From NCBI RefSeq assembly GCF_900217815.1, contig NZ_OBMT01000014.1:1-45472 (forward strand): 45,472 nucleotides of DNA, in the 5' to 3' direction. Numbering within the stretch: the stretch's first letter is position 1; the number at the start of each line of letters is the position of its first letter. The position numbers were made by a program, and so were the translations under genes. A model generated the notes under the pieces. It was not told the origin of the DNA. It did not search any database and saw only the letters and a list, made by a program, of their open reading frames with translations. This DNA is from Rhodobacter maris (GTDB lineage Bacteria > Pseudomonadota > Alphaproteobacteria > Rhodobacterales > Rhodobacteraceae). Below are positions 15,707 to 24,496 of the stretch, piece after piece.

Positions 15707-16488
15707 GCCTGACCGACCGCACCATTTTCATCACCGGCTCGGGCGGCGTGCTCGGCTCCACCTATGTGCGCCGGATGCTCGCCGAGGGCGCGCGCGTTGT
15801 GGCGACCGACCTGCCGGGCCAGCGTGCCGAGGCGCTGCAGGCGGCCCATGAGGGCAACGCGAACTTCCGCTTTTACACGCTCGATGTGGGCGAAGAGGCG
15901 CAGGTCGAAGAGATTTTTCAGCGCGTGATCAAGGACGGCTGGGAGCCCAACGTGGTGCTCAACAATGCCGCGATCACCGGCGAGATGCTGATGGGGGCCG
16001 GCAAGAGCTTCCCCGATTTTTGCGACACGACCGTTGCCGATTTCGAGCGCACGCTGCACACCAACCTCACCGGCGCTTTCATGATCGCGCGGCAGATGGA
16101 TCGTGACATCGTGGGCCGCTACCCGGCCACGCTGATCAACGTCGCCTCGATGTATGCGCTCAATGGCGCGCATCATCCGATCTATGACGGCATGCCTTTC
16201 AAGAACTTCTCGGCTTATGGCGTCAGCAAGGCCGGCATTCACGGCCTCACCGTCTGGCTTGCGGGCTATTGGGCGCCGCGCAAGGCCACCGTCAACACGA
16301 TCGCGCCGGGCGCCGTTTTCAACGGCCATTCGGACGAGTTCCAACGCCGCGTGGGCGAGCTGATCATGGCGGGGCGTATGGCCAAGCCCGACGAGATCGC
16401 CGATGCGATGCTGTTTTTGTGCTCGGCGCAGGCGGGCTATATCACCGGGCAGTTGCTCAACGTCGATGGCGGGTTCTCCGCATGGTGA
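15703..16488 (+). CDS. SDR oxidoreductase, PtmA-like
   Basis: A 261-residue short-chain dehydrogenase/reductase. The NAD(P) site is ITGSGGVLGS (residues 10-19), LNNAA is at about 86-90, and the catalytic set is S149, Y172 and K176 (AYGVSKAG). The C-terminus (YITGQLLNVDGGFSAW) is typical. It starts in the neuA stop (ATGA), so the two are coupled. A CMP-sugar synthetase gene next to an SDR resembles ptmB-ptmA of Campylobacter flagellin-glycosylation loci. It probably modifies the nonulosonate or its precursor, but the substrate is unknown. Confidence 0.85.
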   Translation: MSLTDRTIFITGSGGVLGSTYVRRMLAEGARVVATDLPGQRAEALQAAHEGNANFRFYTLDVGEEAQVEEIFQRVIKDGWEPNVVLNNAAITGEMLMGAGKSFPDFCDTTVADFERTLHTNLTGAFMIARQMDRDIVGRYPATLINVASMYALNGAHHPIYDGMPFKNFSAYGVSKAGIHGLTVWLAGYWAPRKATVNTIAPGAVFNGHSDEFQRRVGELIMAGRMAKPDEIADAMLFLCSAQAGYITGQLLNVDGGFSAW

Positions 16489-17429
16489 GCCCCCATGTTG
16501 CGGTGATCGGTGCGGGCTCGATCGGGCGGCGTCATGCGGCGAACCTTGCCGAGCTTGGCGCGACCGTGACCCATATCGGCTGGCGCGACTTCGACGCCGC
16601 AGCCTTCGAGGCGCGCCGCGATCTCGATGCTGTCGTCATCGCTACGGCCACACAGATCCGGTTGCCGCTCATCGCGCTTTGCGCCCGCATGGGCCTGCCC
16701 TTCTATGTCGAAAAACCGCTCACATGGAGCCTTTCGGAACTCACCGCGATCCATGCCGCTGCCGCTCCGGTCGCGGAACGTTCCATGGTCGGCTTCATGA
16801 TGCGCTACCACCCGCTGCTCGGCGCGCTGTTGGCGGAGGATCTCTCCGACATCTACGCCTTCGCCTTCGAGATCGGCCACGATGTACGGCAATGGCGGCC
16901 GAACTGGCGTTTCGGCGACAGCTATGCGGCGCGGCCCGAAGGGGGCGGCGTGCTTCTTGATCTCTCGCATGAAGTCGACATGGCACAGCTGCTTTTCCCC
17001 GGGCTCGCGTTGCACGCTGTCAACAGCCTCGGCCAGGCAGAGTTCCCCGGTGTCGATTTTGCCACCACCTTGCAACTTGCCGCTCCGGGCGGGCCGGTCG
17101 GCACGGTCAGCATGGATTACCTTTCACCGGTCTTTCTGCGCCGCGCCCGGCTGCGGGGACTCTCGCGCAATATCGAGATCGACTTTCTTGTTCCGGTGCT
17201 GCGCATCGTCACCCCCGAGGGAAGCCAGACCCGCGCCTGCACGTTCGAGCGCAACGAGATGTTTCTTGCGGCGATGGGCGATTTCCTCGCGCTGGTGCGT
17301 GAGGGGGCGGGGGCGCGGATCAACGCGCAGGCCCCGCGTCTCGCCGCCACCCTGCCGAGCGACCGGCTGGTGGCCGAGGCCTGGGGCCGGCGGGTCTTTC
17401 AGGGCAATGTCGCGCTTGATATGGGCTGA
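16482..17429 (+). CDS. Gfo/Idh/MocA family oxidoreductase
   Basis: A 315-residue NAD(P)-dependent sugar oxidoreductase. It opens with a Rossmann fold (VAVIGAGSIGRRHAANL, about residues 6-22), then DAVVIATAT and the family motif FYVEKPLTWSL with its E-K-P. The C-terminal domain contains GGVLLDLSHEVDMAQ, where the histidine is the likely catalytic residue. The ATG at 16482 overlaps the SDR stop by seven bases. As the third gene of the operon it probably acts on a sugar precursor. It is not part of the minimal NeuC-NeuB-NeuA route. Confidence 0.85.
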   Translation: MVSPHVAVIGAGSIGRRHAANLAELGATVTHIGWRDFDAAAFEARRDLDAVVIATATQIRLPLIALCARMGLPFYVEKPLTWSLSELTAIHAAAAPVAERSMVGFMMRYHPLLGALLAEDLSDIYAFAFEIGHDVRQWRPNWRFGDSYAARPEGGGVLLDLSHEVDMAQLLFPGLALHAVNSLGQAEFPGVDFATTLQLAAPGGPVGTVSMDYLSPVFLRRARLRGLSRNIEIDFLVPVLRIVTPEGSQTRACTFERNEMFLAAMGDFLALVREGAGARINAQAPRLAATLPSDRLVAEAWGRRVFQGNVALDMG

Positions 17430-17464
17430 GGCTGAAGGGCGCGGACATGCGCCCGGGCTCAGCC
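17430..17464. terminator. Bidirectional hairpin between the two convergent nonulosonate operons
   Basis: GGCTGA (17430-17435) pairs with TCAGCC (17459-17464) outside, and GGGCGC (17437-17442) with GCGCCC (17449-17454) inside. It directly follows one stop codon and overlaps the other. No T run, so termination is inferred. Confidence 0.45.
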
Positions 17465-18592
17465 GTGATCGTTGAAGGTCTTTTGCAGCCCCGCATTCCA
17501 GAACGCGGGATCGCGCAGCGTCTCCAAAAAAAGCTCCGCCGCCCGCCCCGTGCCAAAAGCAGTATGCGGGGGGTATCGCTTGCCCCATCTGTCGGTCAGA
17601 AACCGCGCAATCGCTGCGCCGTCGCTGGCCGCGGCCTTGCAGATCGAGGGCGCCTCGGCGCGGTTCGTCTGGCGCGTGCCGATGTCGAGCGAGGGCACAC
17701 CGAGGAAGGGGGCCTCGCGTACGCCCGCCGAAGAGTTCCCCACCATGCAGGCGGCGTGTTTCATCAGTTCGGAAAAATGCGCGAACCGCATCGAGGGGAT
17801 CAGGCGGAACCGCGCTGGCGGCAGCTTTTTCAGCTCGGAAAAGATCGCCTCGGAGCCCGGATCGTTGTTGGGCGCGATCACCACGAAATTGCGCCCGCTC
17901 GCCTCAAGCGCGCCAAAAAGGCCGCGCGCCTGTGCGCCCATCGTTTCCACCTCGGAGGTGACCGGGTGGAAGGTGACGATGCCATACTCGGCAAAGGGGA
18001 TCTGGTAGCGCTCAAGCACCGCCTCGAGCGTGACGCCCGAGGGGCCGGCATGAAAATCAAGCTCGGGCGAGCCGATCACATGGACATTGCCATCGGGCTC
18101 GCCCAGCACCATCACGCGCCGCTTTGCCTCTTCCGACGACACGAAGTGATGCGTGGAAAGCTTGGTGTTGCAGTGGCGGAACATCTCGTCGATCGTGCCC
18201 GAAACCTCGCCCCCCTCGATATGGGCCGAGCGCACGTAGTTCATCGCGCAAACGAGCGCACAGGACAGCGCCTCGACCCGGTCGCCGTGGATCACCACCA
18301 GATCGGGGCGATGCTCGATGATGAAATCGGAAAAACCAGCGACGGTCTTCGCGAGGATCGTATCCTGCGGATCCCCGATGCGCTGGTTGAGGAATTCGTG
18401 CACCGCCACGCCCTGCATCCGGCCCACCTCTATTTTCGTCAGCCCGTAGAGCGAGAGCATATGCATGCCGGTAACGAAGAAGGAGACACGAAAGCCCGCA
18501 TCGCGGGCCGCGATGGCCAGCGGTTCGAGCTTGCCGAAATCGGCACGGGTGCCGGTGACGAACAGGATCGAACGGGGCGTTGGAATGGTCAT
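17459..18592 (-). CDS. neuC: UDP-N-acetylglucosamine 2-epimerase (hydrolysing), NeuC/LegG type
   Basis: A 377-residue enzyme of the GT-B-like UDP-GlcNAc 2-epimerase family that releases an N-acetylmannosamine-type sugar for NeuB. Visible features: LFVTGTRADFGKLEPLA at the N-terminus, DLVVIHGDRVEAL, HIEGGEVSGTIDE, VIGSPELDF, and NSSAGVREAPFLGVPSLDIG. The hydrolysing forms start from UDP-GlcNAc (NeuC) or from a nucleotide-linked diacetamido sugar (LegG, NeuC2); sequence alone does not decide. It lies 87 bases downstream of neuB, with only a weak ribosome site (AGAAAG) seen. Confidence 0.85.
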   Translation of the reverse strand: MTIPTPRSILFVTGTRADFGKLEPLAIAARDAGFRVSFFVTGMHMLSLYGLTKIEVGRMQGVAVHEFLNQRIGDPQDTILAKTVAGFSDFIIEHRPDLVVIHGDRVEALSCALVCAMNYVRSAHIEGGEVSGTIDEMFRHCNTKLSTHHFVSSEEAKRRVMVLGEPDGNVHVIGSPELDFHAGPSGVTLEAVLERYQIPFAEYGIVTFHPVTSEVETMGAQARGLFGALEASGRNFVVIAPNNDPGSEAIFSELKKLPPARFRLIPSMRFAHFSELMKHAACMVGNSSAGVREAPFLGVPSLDIGTRQTNRAEAPSICKAAASDGAAIARFLTDRWGKRYPPHTAFGTGRAAELFLETLRDPAFWNAGLQKTFNDHG

Positions 18593-18679
18593 CGGCGCGC
18601 TTTCTGAACGGGTCTGGGGCGCAGGAATAGCCTTCCCGCGCCGCCAATAAAAGGGAAAGAAGCCGAGATGCCCCGCTGT

Positions 18680-19708
18680 TCAGGCGAGGTCGGACCATTT
18701 CAGCTGGGTGTTGCGGGTCACTGCGCGGATCAGGCGCTTGCCCAGAACCTTGTCGAACTCATAGCCCGGGATTTCACCGGAACCGGGACGGCGCGCCCAG
18801 ATATCGGCCTCGGTGATCACATGGCCTGCGGGCAGATCGGCATCCGCCACGACCGAAGCGCGGGCGAAGCGGTAGACCGGCTCCTCGGCAGCGGTGCGCT
18901 CTTTCGGGTTGTTCGCCGCGATCCAGATCTCGCGCGAGCGGTCGATCAGGAAGCGCAGCTCCGCCGGGTCCATCGAATTGATGATGTCGGGGCCGATCCG
19001 GTACCGGCTGTCAGTGTAATGCCGCTCAAGGATGCAGGCGCCGAGCGCCACGGAGGCGAGCGCCATCTCCGGCCCGATGGAATGGTCCGAAAAGCCGACT
19101 GGCACGCCGGGGAAGGCCTTTTGCAATTCGTTCACGCCCTTGAGCGAGACGATTTCCGGCGGCGAGGGGTAAAGGTTGGTGCATTCCAGAAGCGCGAATT
19201 CGACGCCCGAGCCCTGCAGGATCGCGACACTGGCGCGGATGGTCTCGATTGTCTGCATCCCGGTCGACAGGATCACCGGCTTGCCCTTCTTCGCGATGTG
19301 GCGGATGAGCGGCAGGTTGTCGGCCTCACCCGAGCCGATCTTGTAGCCCACCACGCCGATCTCTTCGAGAAACTCGGCCGCCGCGCGCGAGAACGGCGTC
19401 GAGAGATAGATCATGCCAAGGCTCTCGGTGTAGCGCTTGAGTTCCACCTCGTCGTCTTGCGAGAGCGCGCAGCGCGCCATCACCTCCCAGATCGAGACAT
19501 CGGCATTGGGCGGAAAGATCTGCTTGGCCTCATCGGTCATCTCGTCTTCGAGAATGTGGGTCTGATGCTTGACGCATTCGCAGCCCGCGGCCGCGGCGAG
19601 GCGGACCATTTCCTTCGCGACATCGAGCGAGCCGCCATGGTTGATGCCGATTTCGGCGATCACCAGCGGCGGATGGTCGGGGCCGATCGAGCGGGAACCG
19701 AGTTTCAT
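18680..19708 (-). CDS. neuB: N-acetylneuraminate (nonulosonate) synthase with SAF domain
   Basis: A 342-residue enzyme that condenses phosphoenolpyruvate with a mannosamine-type sugar to give the nine-carbon acid. The N-terminal TIM barrel has [11 protein letters not shown] (16-26), [26 protein letters not shown] and GFSDHSIG. The C-terminal SAF/antifreeze-like domain starts at about 280 ([19 protein letters not shown]). Its ATG overlaps the stop of the acyltransferase by four bases (ATGA), so the two are coupled. It could be NeuB or LegI; NeuB is used as the general symbol. Confidence 0.9.
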   Translation of the reverse strand: MKLGSRSIGPDHPPLVIAEIGINHGGSLDVAKEMVRLAAAAGCECVKHQTHILEDEMTDEAKQIFPPNADVSIWEVMARCALSQDDEVELKRYTESLGMIYLSTPFSRAAAEFLEEIGVVGYKIGSGEADNLPLIRHIAKKGKPVILSTGMQTIETIRASVAILQGSGVEFALLECTNLYPSPPEIVSLKGVNELQKAFPGVPVGFSDHSIGPEMALASVALGACILERHYTDSRYRIGPDIINSMDPAELRFLIDRSREIWIAANNPKERTAAEEPVYRFARASVVADADLPAGHVITEADIWARRPGSGEIPGYEFDKVLGKRLIRAVTRNTQLKWSDLA

Positions 19709-20604
19709 GCCTCTTTACTCCTTGCGGTGCGGTTTGCACGGGCTTCTGCGTTGCCCCAGCGGTCATGGATCCAGAGCCATTGATCAGGGAAGCGGCGGAT
19801 CTGCGCCTCGAGCCGATGCGAAAGCTCCTGCATCATCGCCTCCGGCGCCGAGGGCGCGATCGGGGTGTCGAAATAGACCTCGTGGTCGATGCCGTTCTCG
19901 CAGCGATGGGTGAAGATCGGCAGGAGCAACGCGCCGGTTTTCAGCGCGATCTCGGCAGGGAAGGGGGAGGTCGGCGCGGGCAGCCCGAAGAAGGCGATAT
20001 CGCCATAGCGCGCGGCGCGCACATCAAAAAGCATCGCCGCGACCCCGCCTTCGCGCACGTGGCGCACGAAGGCCAAGACCCCCTTGCGGCCCTGCTCGAA
20101 GGCCGGTCCCGTGAGGCTTTCCATCGTGGTCTTGTAGTGTTCGTTGAAATAGGGGTTCGTGGCGGGGCGGTAGAGCGCGGCGACCGGATGCCCCATGTTG
20201 TGGATCGCCACCCGCAGCGTCTCGTAATTGCCGATATGGCCCGAGGCGATCATCACGCCCCGGCCCTGCGCCAAAGCCGTGTGGAACGCGGCAAGCCCCG
20301 GCCCGTCGATGCGGCAGTGGCGCAGCACCTCGGCGAGTTCGTCCTTCGAATAGTTCTCGATCGTGGTCTTGCCGAAATTCACCGCCACGCGGCGGGCAAT
20401 CGCCCGGGCCTCGGCCCGCGGCATCTCGGGGAAGATCAGTTGCAGGTTCTTCACCCCCTTGGTGATGAAGCCCGCAAGCGGTGCGATCACATAGCCGGTC
20501 AGCCAACCGAAGATCCGCACTCGCGCGCGATAGGGAACGCGGCTCACCGCGCCGATCATCAGCCTCAGGAAGGCATCCTCGATCCTGTCCTTGTTCAGCG
20601 CCAT
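19705..20604 (-). CDS. Lipid A-type acyltransferase (LpxL/HtrB-like)
   Basis: A 299-residue inner-membrane-associated protein of the lysophospholipid/lipid A acyltransferase family. It has the HX4E motif as SGHIGNYE (H123, E128), preceded by a hydrophobic segment at about 35-48. [20 protein letters not shown], typical of LpxL relatives, is at 58-77. The start at 20604 has AGGAGGG about 11 bases upstream. It heads an operon with neuB and neuC. The family adds a secondary acyl chain to lipid A, so the context points to envelope lipopolysaccharide. Whether this is the main LpxL or a specialised one is unknown. Confidence 0.85.
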   Translation of the reverse strand: MALNKDRIEDAFLRLMIGAVSRVPYRARVRIFGWLTGYVIAPLAGFITKGVKNLQLIFPEMPRAEARAIARRVAVNFGKTTIENYSKDELAEVLRHCRIDGPGLAAFHTALAQGRGVMIASGHIGNYETLRVAIHNMGHPVAALYRPATNPYFNEHYKTTMESLTGPAFEQGRKGVLAFVRHVREGGVAAMLFDVRAARYGDIAFFGLPAPTSPFPAEIALKTGALLLPIFTHRCENGIDHEVYFDTPIAPSAPEAMMQELSHRLEAQIRRFPDQWLWIHDRWGNAEARANRTARSKEA

Positions 20605-20769
20605 CGCGGCCAGATCCCTCCTTCGGTCCTCTCTCTTCGGCGGCGCCCCGGCCGATGTCAAGCGCCCGCGCCCGGGCCGGGGGGCGCTGGCGTAGTATCG
20701 GGCTACCACCACTTTGGTTTCCAGTTGCGGCAGGCTGGAGCCAAGGCCACCGCAAAGGGAGGATGCAAG

Positions 20770-21327
20770 ATGGCGAAGATTCTGATGATTACCGGCGATT
20801 TCACCGAGGATTACGAGACGATGGTGCCGTTCCAGACGCTTCTGGCCTGCGGCCACAGCGTGGATGCGGTCTGCCCCGGCAAGACAGCGGGCGAAACGGT
20901 GAAAACCGCGATTCACGATTTCGAGGGGGATCAGACCTATTCCGAAAAGCCCGGACACAATTTCGCGCTCAATGCAGATTTCGACGCGGTGACGGCGGAA
21001 AGCTATGATGCGCTGGTGATCCCCGGCGGGCGGGCGCCGGAATATCTGCGCCTCAACCCTGCGGTGATCGCGATGGTGCAGCATTTCTTCGAGACGGACA
21101 AACCCGTGGCGGCCATCTGCCACGGCGCGCAGCTTCTGGCCGCGGCGGGCGTGCTCTCCGGGCGGACCTGCTCGGCCTATCCGGCCTGCTGTTACGAGGT
21201 TACGGCCGCGGGGGGCAATTTCGCGGAAATTGCGGTGACAGAAGCGGTGACCGATGGCAATCTGGTGACGGCGCCCGCCTGGCCCGCACATCCCGCGTGG
21301 CTGAAGCAGTTCATGGCGCTCCTTTGA
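20770..21327 (+). CDS. DJ-1/PfpI family protein
   Basis: A 185-residue glutamine-amidotransferase-like protein. The nucleophile elbow is [10 protein letters not shown] with its cysteine; FTEDYE near the N-terminus provides the usual acidic partner. [14 protein letters not shown] and [12 protein letters not shown] are typical of the PfpI/YhbO branch. Proposed family roles are deglycation, protease or chaperone, and none can be chosen here. GGGAGGATGCAAG sets the ATG at 20770. It is divergent from the acyltransferase operon and followed after 24 bases by the RHH gene. Confidence 0.88.
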   Translation: MAKILMITGDFTEDYETMVPFQTLLACGHSVDAVCPGKTAGETVKTAIHDFEGDQTYSEKPGHNFALNADFDAVTAESYDALVIPGGRAPEYLRLNPAVIAMVQHFFETDKPVAAICHGAQLLAAAGVLSGRTCSAYPACCYEVTAAGGNFAEIAVTEAVTDGNLVTAPAWPAHPAWLKQFMALL

Positions 21328-21351
21328 CATCAACGGGAGGGAGGCCCCGCG

Positions 21352-21720
21352 ATGTGCGAACTTTTCATCAAGGCCGATGCGGGCCAGTGGCACAGCCGCA
21401 CCCACAGCCTGCGCATCGACGGGGTCGCCACCTCGATCCGGATCGAGGATCATTTCTGGGAGACGCTGAGCGAGATCGGCCAGCGTGACGGCATGACCAC
21501 GGCGCAGCTGATCACGCGGCTCTGGCACGAGGCGCGCGCCGCCGATCATGATCTGGGGAATTTCACCTCGTTCCTGCGGGTCTGCTGTGCGCGCTATCAC
21601 GCGCTGATCGCGGCGGGGGAAATCTCGCCCGACCGGCGCGTGCCGATCGCCGCCCATCCCGCGCGCGAGATCCTCGCGCGGGAGGAAGCGGGGCGGGGCC
21701 GGTTTCAACGCATGAACTAG
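21352..21720 (+). CDS. Ribbon-helix-helix domain protein (RHH_4-like)
   Basis: A 122-residue protein. Residues about 20-60 (HSLRIDGVATSIRIEDHFW, then RDGMTTAQLITRLW) fit the RHH_4 type ribbon-helix-helix found in many alphaproteobacteria. A helical part (FTSFLRVCCARYHAL) and a polar tail follow. It may bind DNA, but target and role are unknown. It is probably co-transcribed with the DJ-1 gene, and ends three bases from the convergent sua5 gene. Confidence 0.75.
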   Translation: MCELFIKADAGQWHSRTHSLRIDGVATSIRIEDHFWETLSEIGQRDGMTTAQLITRLWHEARAADHDLGNFTSFLRVCCARYHALIAAGEISPDRRVPIAAHPAREILAREEAGRGRFQRMN

Positions 21721-21723
21721 GCC

Positions 21724-22686
21724 TCAGCCGCGCGGCGCGGCGGCGCGGTGCAGCCGGTCGTTGATCGCCCGGCCAAGGCCCTTTTCCGGGATCGGCGCGA
21801 CAGCAATGGTCGGTGCCTTGAGCACGGTGGCGAGCCTGTCGGCCAGCCGCAGCGTGGCAAAAAGCGCTGCGGCGGCGGCAACAAGATCCCCGGAGGCCGA
21901 GAGGCTGAGGTCGGCCTCCGGGCCGCCGGGGCCAAAGCCGATGAACACCTCGCCCGGGCGCTTTTCGGTGGCTTCAAGGCGCACCGCAGCGCCCGGGGCG
22001 TAATGCGAGCTGAGCTGGCCGGGGGCATTTGGCTTTTGCGCATCGCCGCCACTCTCCAGCGGCGCGCCGAGCGCCTCTTCGAGCGCCTCGACGGGCAGCC
22101 CGCCGGGGCGCAAAAGGGTCGGGGGGTCAAGGCTCAGGATCGTCGATTCCACCCCCACCGGGCAGGCGCCGCCATCGAGCACCGCGGCGATGCGCCCGGA
22201 AAGCCCCTCCATCACATGATCCGCCTCGGTCGGGCTGACCTTGCCCGAAGGATTGGCCGAAGGGGCGGCCAGCGGGCCGCCAAAGGTGGTGAGCAGCGCG
22301 CGGGCAAGCGGATGCGCGGGCAGGCGAAGCGCCACCGTGTCGAGCCCCGCGGTGACGAGATCGGCGATCCCGGAGCCGGGCTTGAGCGGCAGCACGAGCG
22401 TGAGCGGCCCGGGCCAGAAAGCGCGCGCCAGATCGCGTGCCCGGGGCGTGAACTCGGCCACCGCTTCGGCCATCGCAAGGTCGGCCACATGCACGATCAG
22501 GGGATTGAAATGCGGCCGCCCCTTGGCGGCAAAGATCGCCGCAACGGCGGTGCCATTTCGGGCATCGCCGCCAAGCCCGTAGACCGTCTCGGTCGGGAAG
22601 GCGACGAGCTTTCCGGCACGCAAGATCTCTGCCGCGCGCGCCAGCCCCGCGGCATCGCTTCCCAGACGTTCCGTCATTTCCTGCAT
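21724..22686 (-). CDS. sua5: L-threonylcarbamoyladenylate synthase (Sua5 type)
   Basis: A 320-residue enzyme that makes threonylcarbamoyl-AMP for the t6A37 modification of ANN-decoding tRNAs. The YrdC domain shows FPTETVYGLGGDA, FAAKGRPHFNPLIVH, PAHPLARAL and APSANPSGKVSPT. A linker and a Sua5 C-terminal domain follow (from about residue 210, with SSHYAPGAAVRLE). AAGGG before the ATG at 22686 supports this start; the ATG at 22677 is an alternative. Confidence 0.92.
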   Translation of the reverse strand: MQEMTERLGSDAAGLARAAEILRAGKLVAFPTETVYGLGGDARNGTAVAAIFAAKGRPHFNPLIVHVADLAMAEAVAEFTPRARDLARAFWPGPLTLVLPLKPGSGIADLVTAGLDTVALRLPAHPLARALLTTFGGPLAAPSANPSGKVSPTEADHVMEGLSGRIAAVLDGGACPVGVESTILSLDPPTLLRPGGLPVEALEEALGAPLESGGDAQKPNAPGQLSSHYAPGAAVRLEATEKRPGEVFIGFGPGGPEADLSLSASGDLVAAAAALFATLRLADRLATVLKAPTIAVAPIPEKGLGRAINDRLHRAAAPRG

Positions 22687-22813
22687 GGGCCCTTCGTGAC
22701 GCTGCGTTGCGGTGGACGGGGACTGCCCTTGCGTTACCCTGCCATCAACTTCCCGACATAAGCGCGTGGCGGGGCTTTGCCAAGCGCGAGACGCGTGCAC
22801 CAAGGAGACCGTC

Positions 22814-24496
22814 ATGGCCTATCGCTCCCCCGTTGCCGAAATCCGCTTCATTCTCGACAAGGTGGTTCCGTTCGCGCCGCTTGCCGAAACCGAGCGCTTT
22901 GCCGAGGCGACGGGCGAGACGGTGGAGGCGGTGCTGACCGAGGCGGGGCGGCTCTGCGATGAGGTCATGGCGCCGCTCTCGCGCGCGGGCGACCTGCACC
23001 CGGCCAGGCTCGAAAACGGCGTGGTGCGGTCCTCTCCGGGCTTCAAGGAGGCATACGCGCAAATCGCTGAAGGGCATTGGGTGGCCGTTGCCGCGACGCA
23101 GGAATATGGCGGCATGGGCCTGCCGCAAACGCTTTGCGTGGCGATCAACGACATGATGTCCGGGGCGAACCTTGCCCTCCAACTGAACCCGCTGCTCACG
23201 CAGGGCCAGATCGAGGCGCTGGAGCATCACGCCTCCGAAGAGATCAAGGCGCTTTACATCCCGAAGCTGATTGCGGGCACCTGGTCGGGCACGATGAACC
23301 TGACCGAGCCGCAGGCGGGCTCGGATGTGGGGGCCTTGCGCACAAAGGCCGAGCCGCAGGGCGATGGCACCTATGCGATCACCGGGCAGAAGATCTTCAT
23401 CTCCTGGGGCGATTCGGATCTGACGGAGAACATCTGCCATCTGGTGCTCGCGCGGCTACCCGATGCGGCGCCCGGCACCAAGGGGATCTCGCTGTTCATG
23501 GTGCCCAAGCGCCTCCCTGATGCGGCAGGCAATCCGGGCGTGGCCAACAGCCTCAAGGTGGTTTCGCTCGAACACAAGATGGGGCTGCATGGTTCGCCCA
23601 CTTGCGTGATGAGCTTCGAGGGCGCAACCGGCTGGATGGTGGGAGAGCCGAACAAGGGCATGGCGGCGATGTTCACGATGATGAACAACGCCCGTCTTGC
23701 CGTGGGCGTGCAGGGGATCGGCATCGCCGAGGGCGCCTATCAGAAGGCGCTCGACTACGCGCGGGAGCGGGTGCAGTTCGGCCCGATCATCGCGCATGCC
23801 GATGTGCGCCGGATGCTGGCCGAGATGCGCGCCGAGATCTTTGCCGCGCGCGCGATTGCGCTCGCCTGTGCCGTTGCGCTCGACATGGGGCGGGCGACCG
23901 GCAAGGAGGGCTGGCACGCGCGCGCGGCGCTTCTCACGCCCATCGCCAAGGCCTATGGCACCGATGTGGGCATCCATGTCGCCGATCAGGGCATTCAGGT
24001 GCATGGCGGCATGGGCTTCATCGAGGAGACGGGCGCCGCGCAATATCTGCGCGATGTGCGCGTGACGGCGATCTACGAGGGCACGAACGGCATTCAGGCG
24101 ATGGATCTTGTGGGCCGCAAGATGATGGACGAAGGGCGCGCCGCATTCCGGCTTTTGCAGGAGGTGGAAGACGCCGCAAAGGCCGCACGCGAGGCGCTGC
24201 CCGATCTGGCCGAAGCCGTCTGGCAGGCGGCCGAGACGATGCGCGAGGCGACCGAGGCGCTCATTGCGCAGAGCACGCAGGACCGGTTCGCCGGCGCCGT
24301 CCCTTATCTGCGTGCCTTCGCCCGTGTGCTCGGCGCGCATTACCATCTGCAGGCAGCGCTCGCCGATGGCGCGCGCGCGAAGCTTGCCGCGATCTACATC
24401 CGCCGGATCCTGCCGCAGGCAGAGGCGGATCTTGCTGCGGCACGGGCGGGGGCGGTTGACCTTTTCGCGCTTTCGCCCGAAGACCTTGGCGCATGA
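22814..24496 (+). CDS. Acyl-CoA dehydrogenase with extra C-terminal domain
   Basis: A 560-residue flavoprotein that oxidises an acyl-CoA and passes electrons to ETF. Motifs: MNLTEPQAGSDVGALRTKAE (FAD/substrate loop), GQKIFISWGD, HKMGLHGSPTCVMSFEGA and DQGIQVHGGMGFIEE. The catalytic base region is IYEGTNGIQAMDL. The extended N- and C-terminal parts match the branch that includes 3-methylmercaptopropionyl-CoA dehydrogenase (DmdC) and long-chain paralogues; the substrate cannot be assigned. AAGGAG precedes the ATG. The MBL gene starts in its stop codon. The ETF-QO at 30483 would be a downstream electron acceptor. Confidence 0.92.
   Translation: MAYRSPVAEIRFILDKVVPFAPLAETERFAEATGETVEAVLTEAGRLCDEVMAPLSRAGDLHPARLENGVVRSSPGFKEAYAQIAEGHWVAVAATQEYGGMGLPQTLCVAINDMMSGANLALQLNPLLTQGQIEALEHHASEEIKALYIPKLIAGTWSGTMNLTEPQAGSDVGALRTKAEPQGDGTYAITGQKIFISWGDSDLTENICHLVLARLPDAAPGTKGISLFMVPKRLPDAAGNPGVANSLKVVSLEHKMGLHGSPTCVMSFEGATGWMVGEPNKGMAAMFTMMNNARLAVGVQGIGIAEGAYQKALDYARERVQFGPIIAHADVRRMLAEMRAEIFAARAIALACAVALDMGRATGKEGWHARAALLTPIAKAYGTDVGIHVADQGIQVHGGMGFIEETGAAQYLRDVRVTAIYEGTNGIQAMDLVGRKMMDEGRAAFRLLQEVEDAAKAAREALPDLAEAVWQAAETMREATEALIAQSTQDRFAGAVPYLRAFARVLGAHYHLQAALADGARAKLAAIYIRRILPQAEADLAAARAGAVDLFALSPEDLGA

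Noticed and set aside
20604-21708. A long N-terminal extension of the acyltransferase frame
   Set aside because: It would overlap the DJ-1 and RHH genes on the other strand. The family N-terminus begins at 20604.
22814-24496. Naming the acyl-CoA dehydrogenase dmdC
   Set aside because: The branch fits, but fatty-acid paralogues look the same by eye and no other DMSP gene is in the window.
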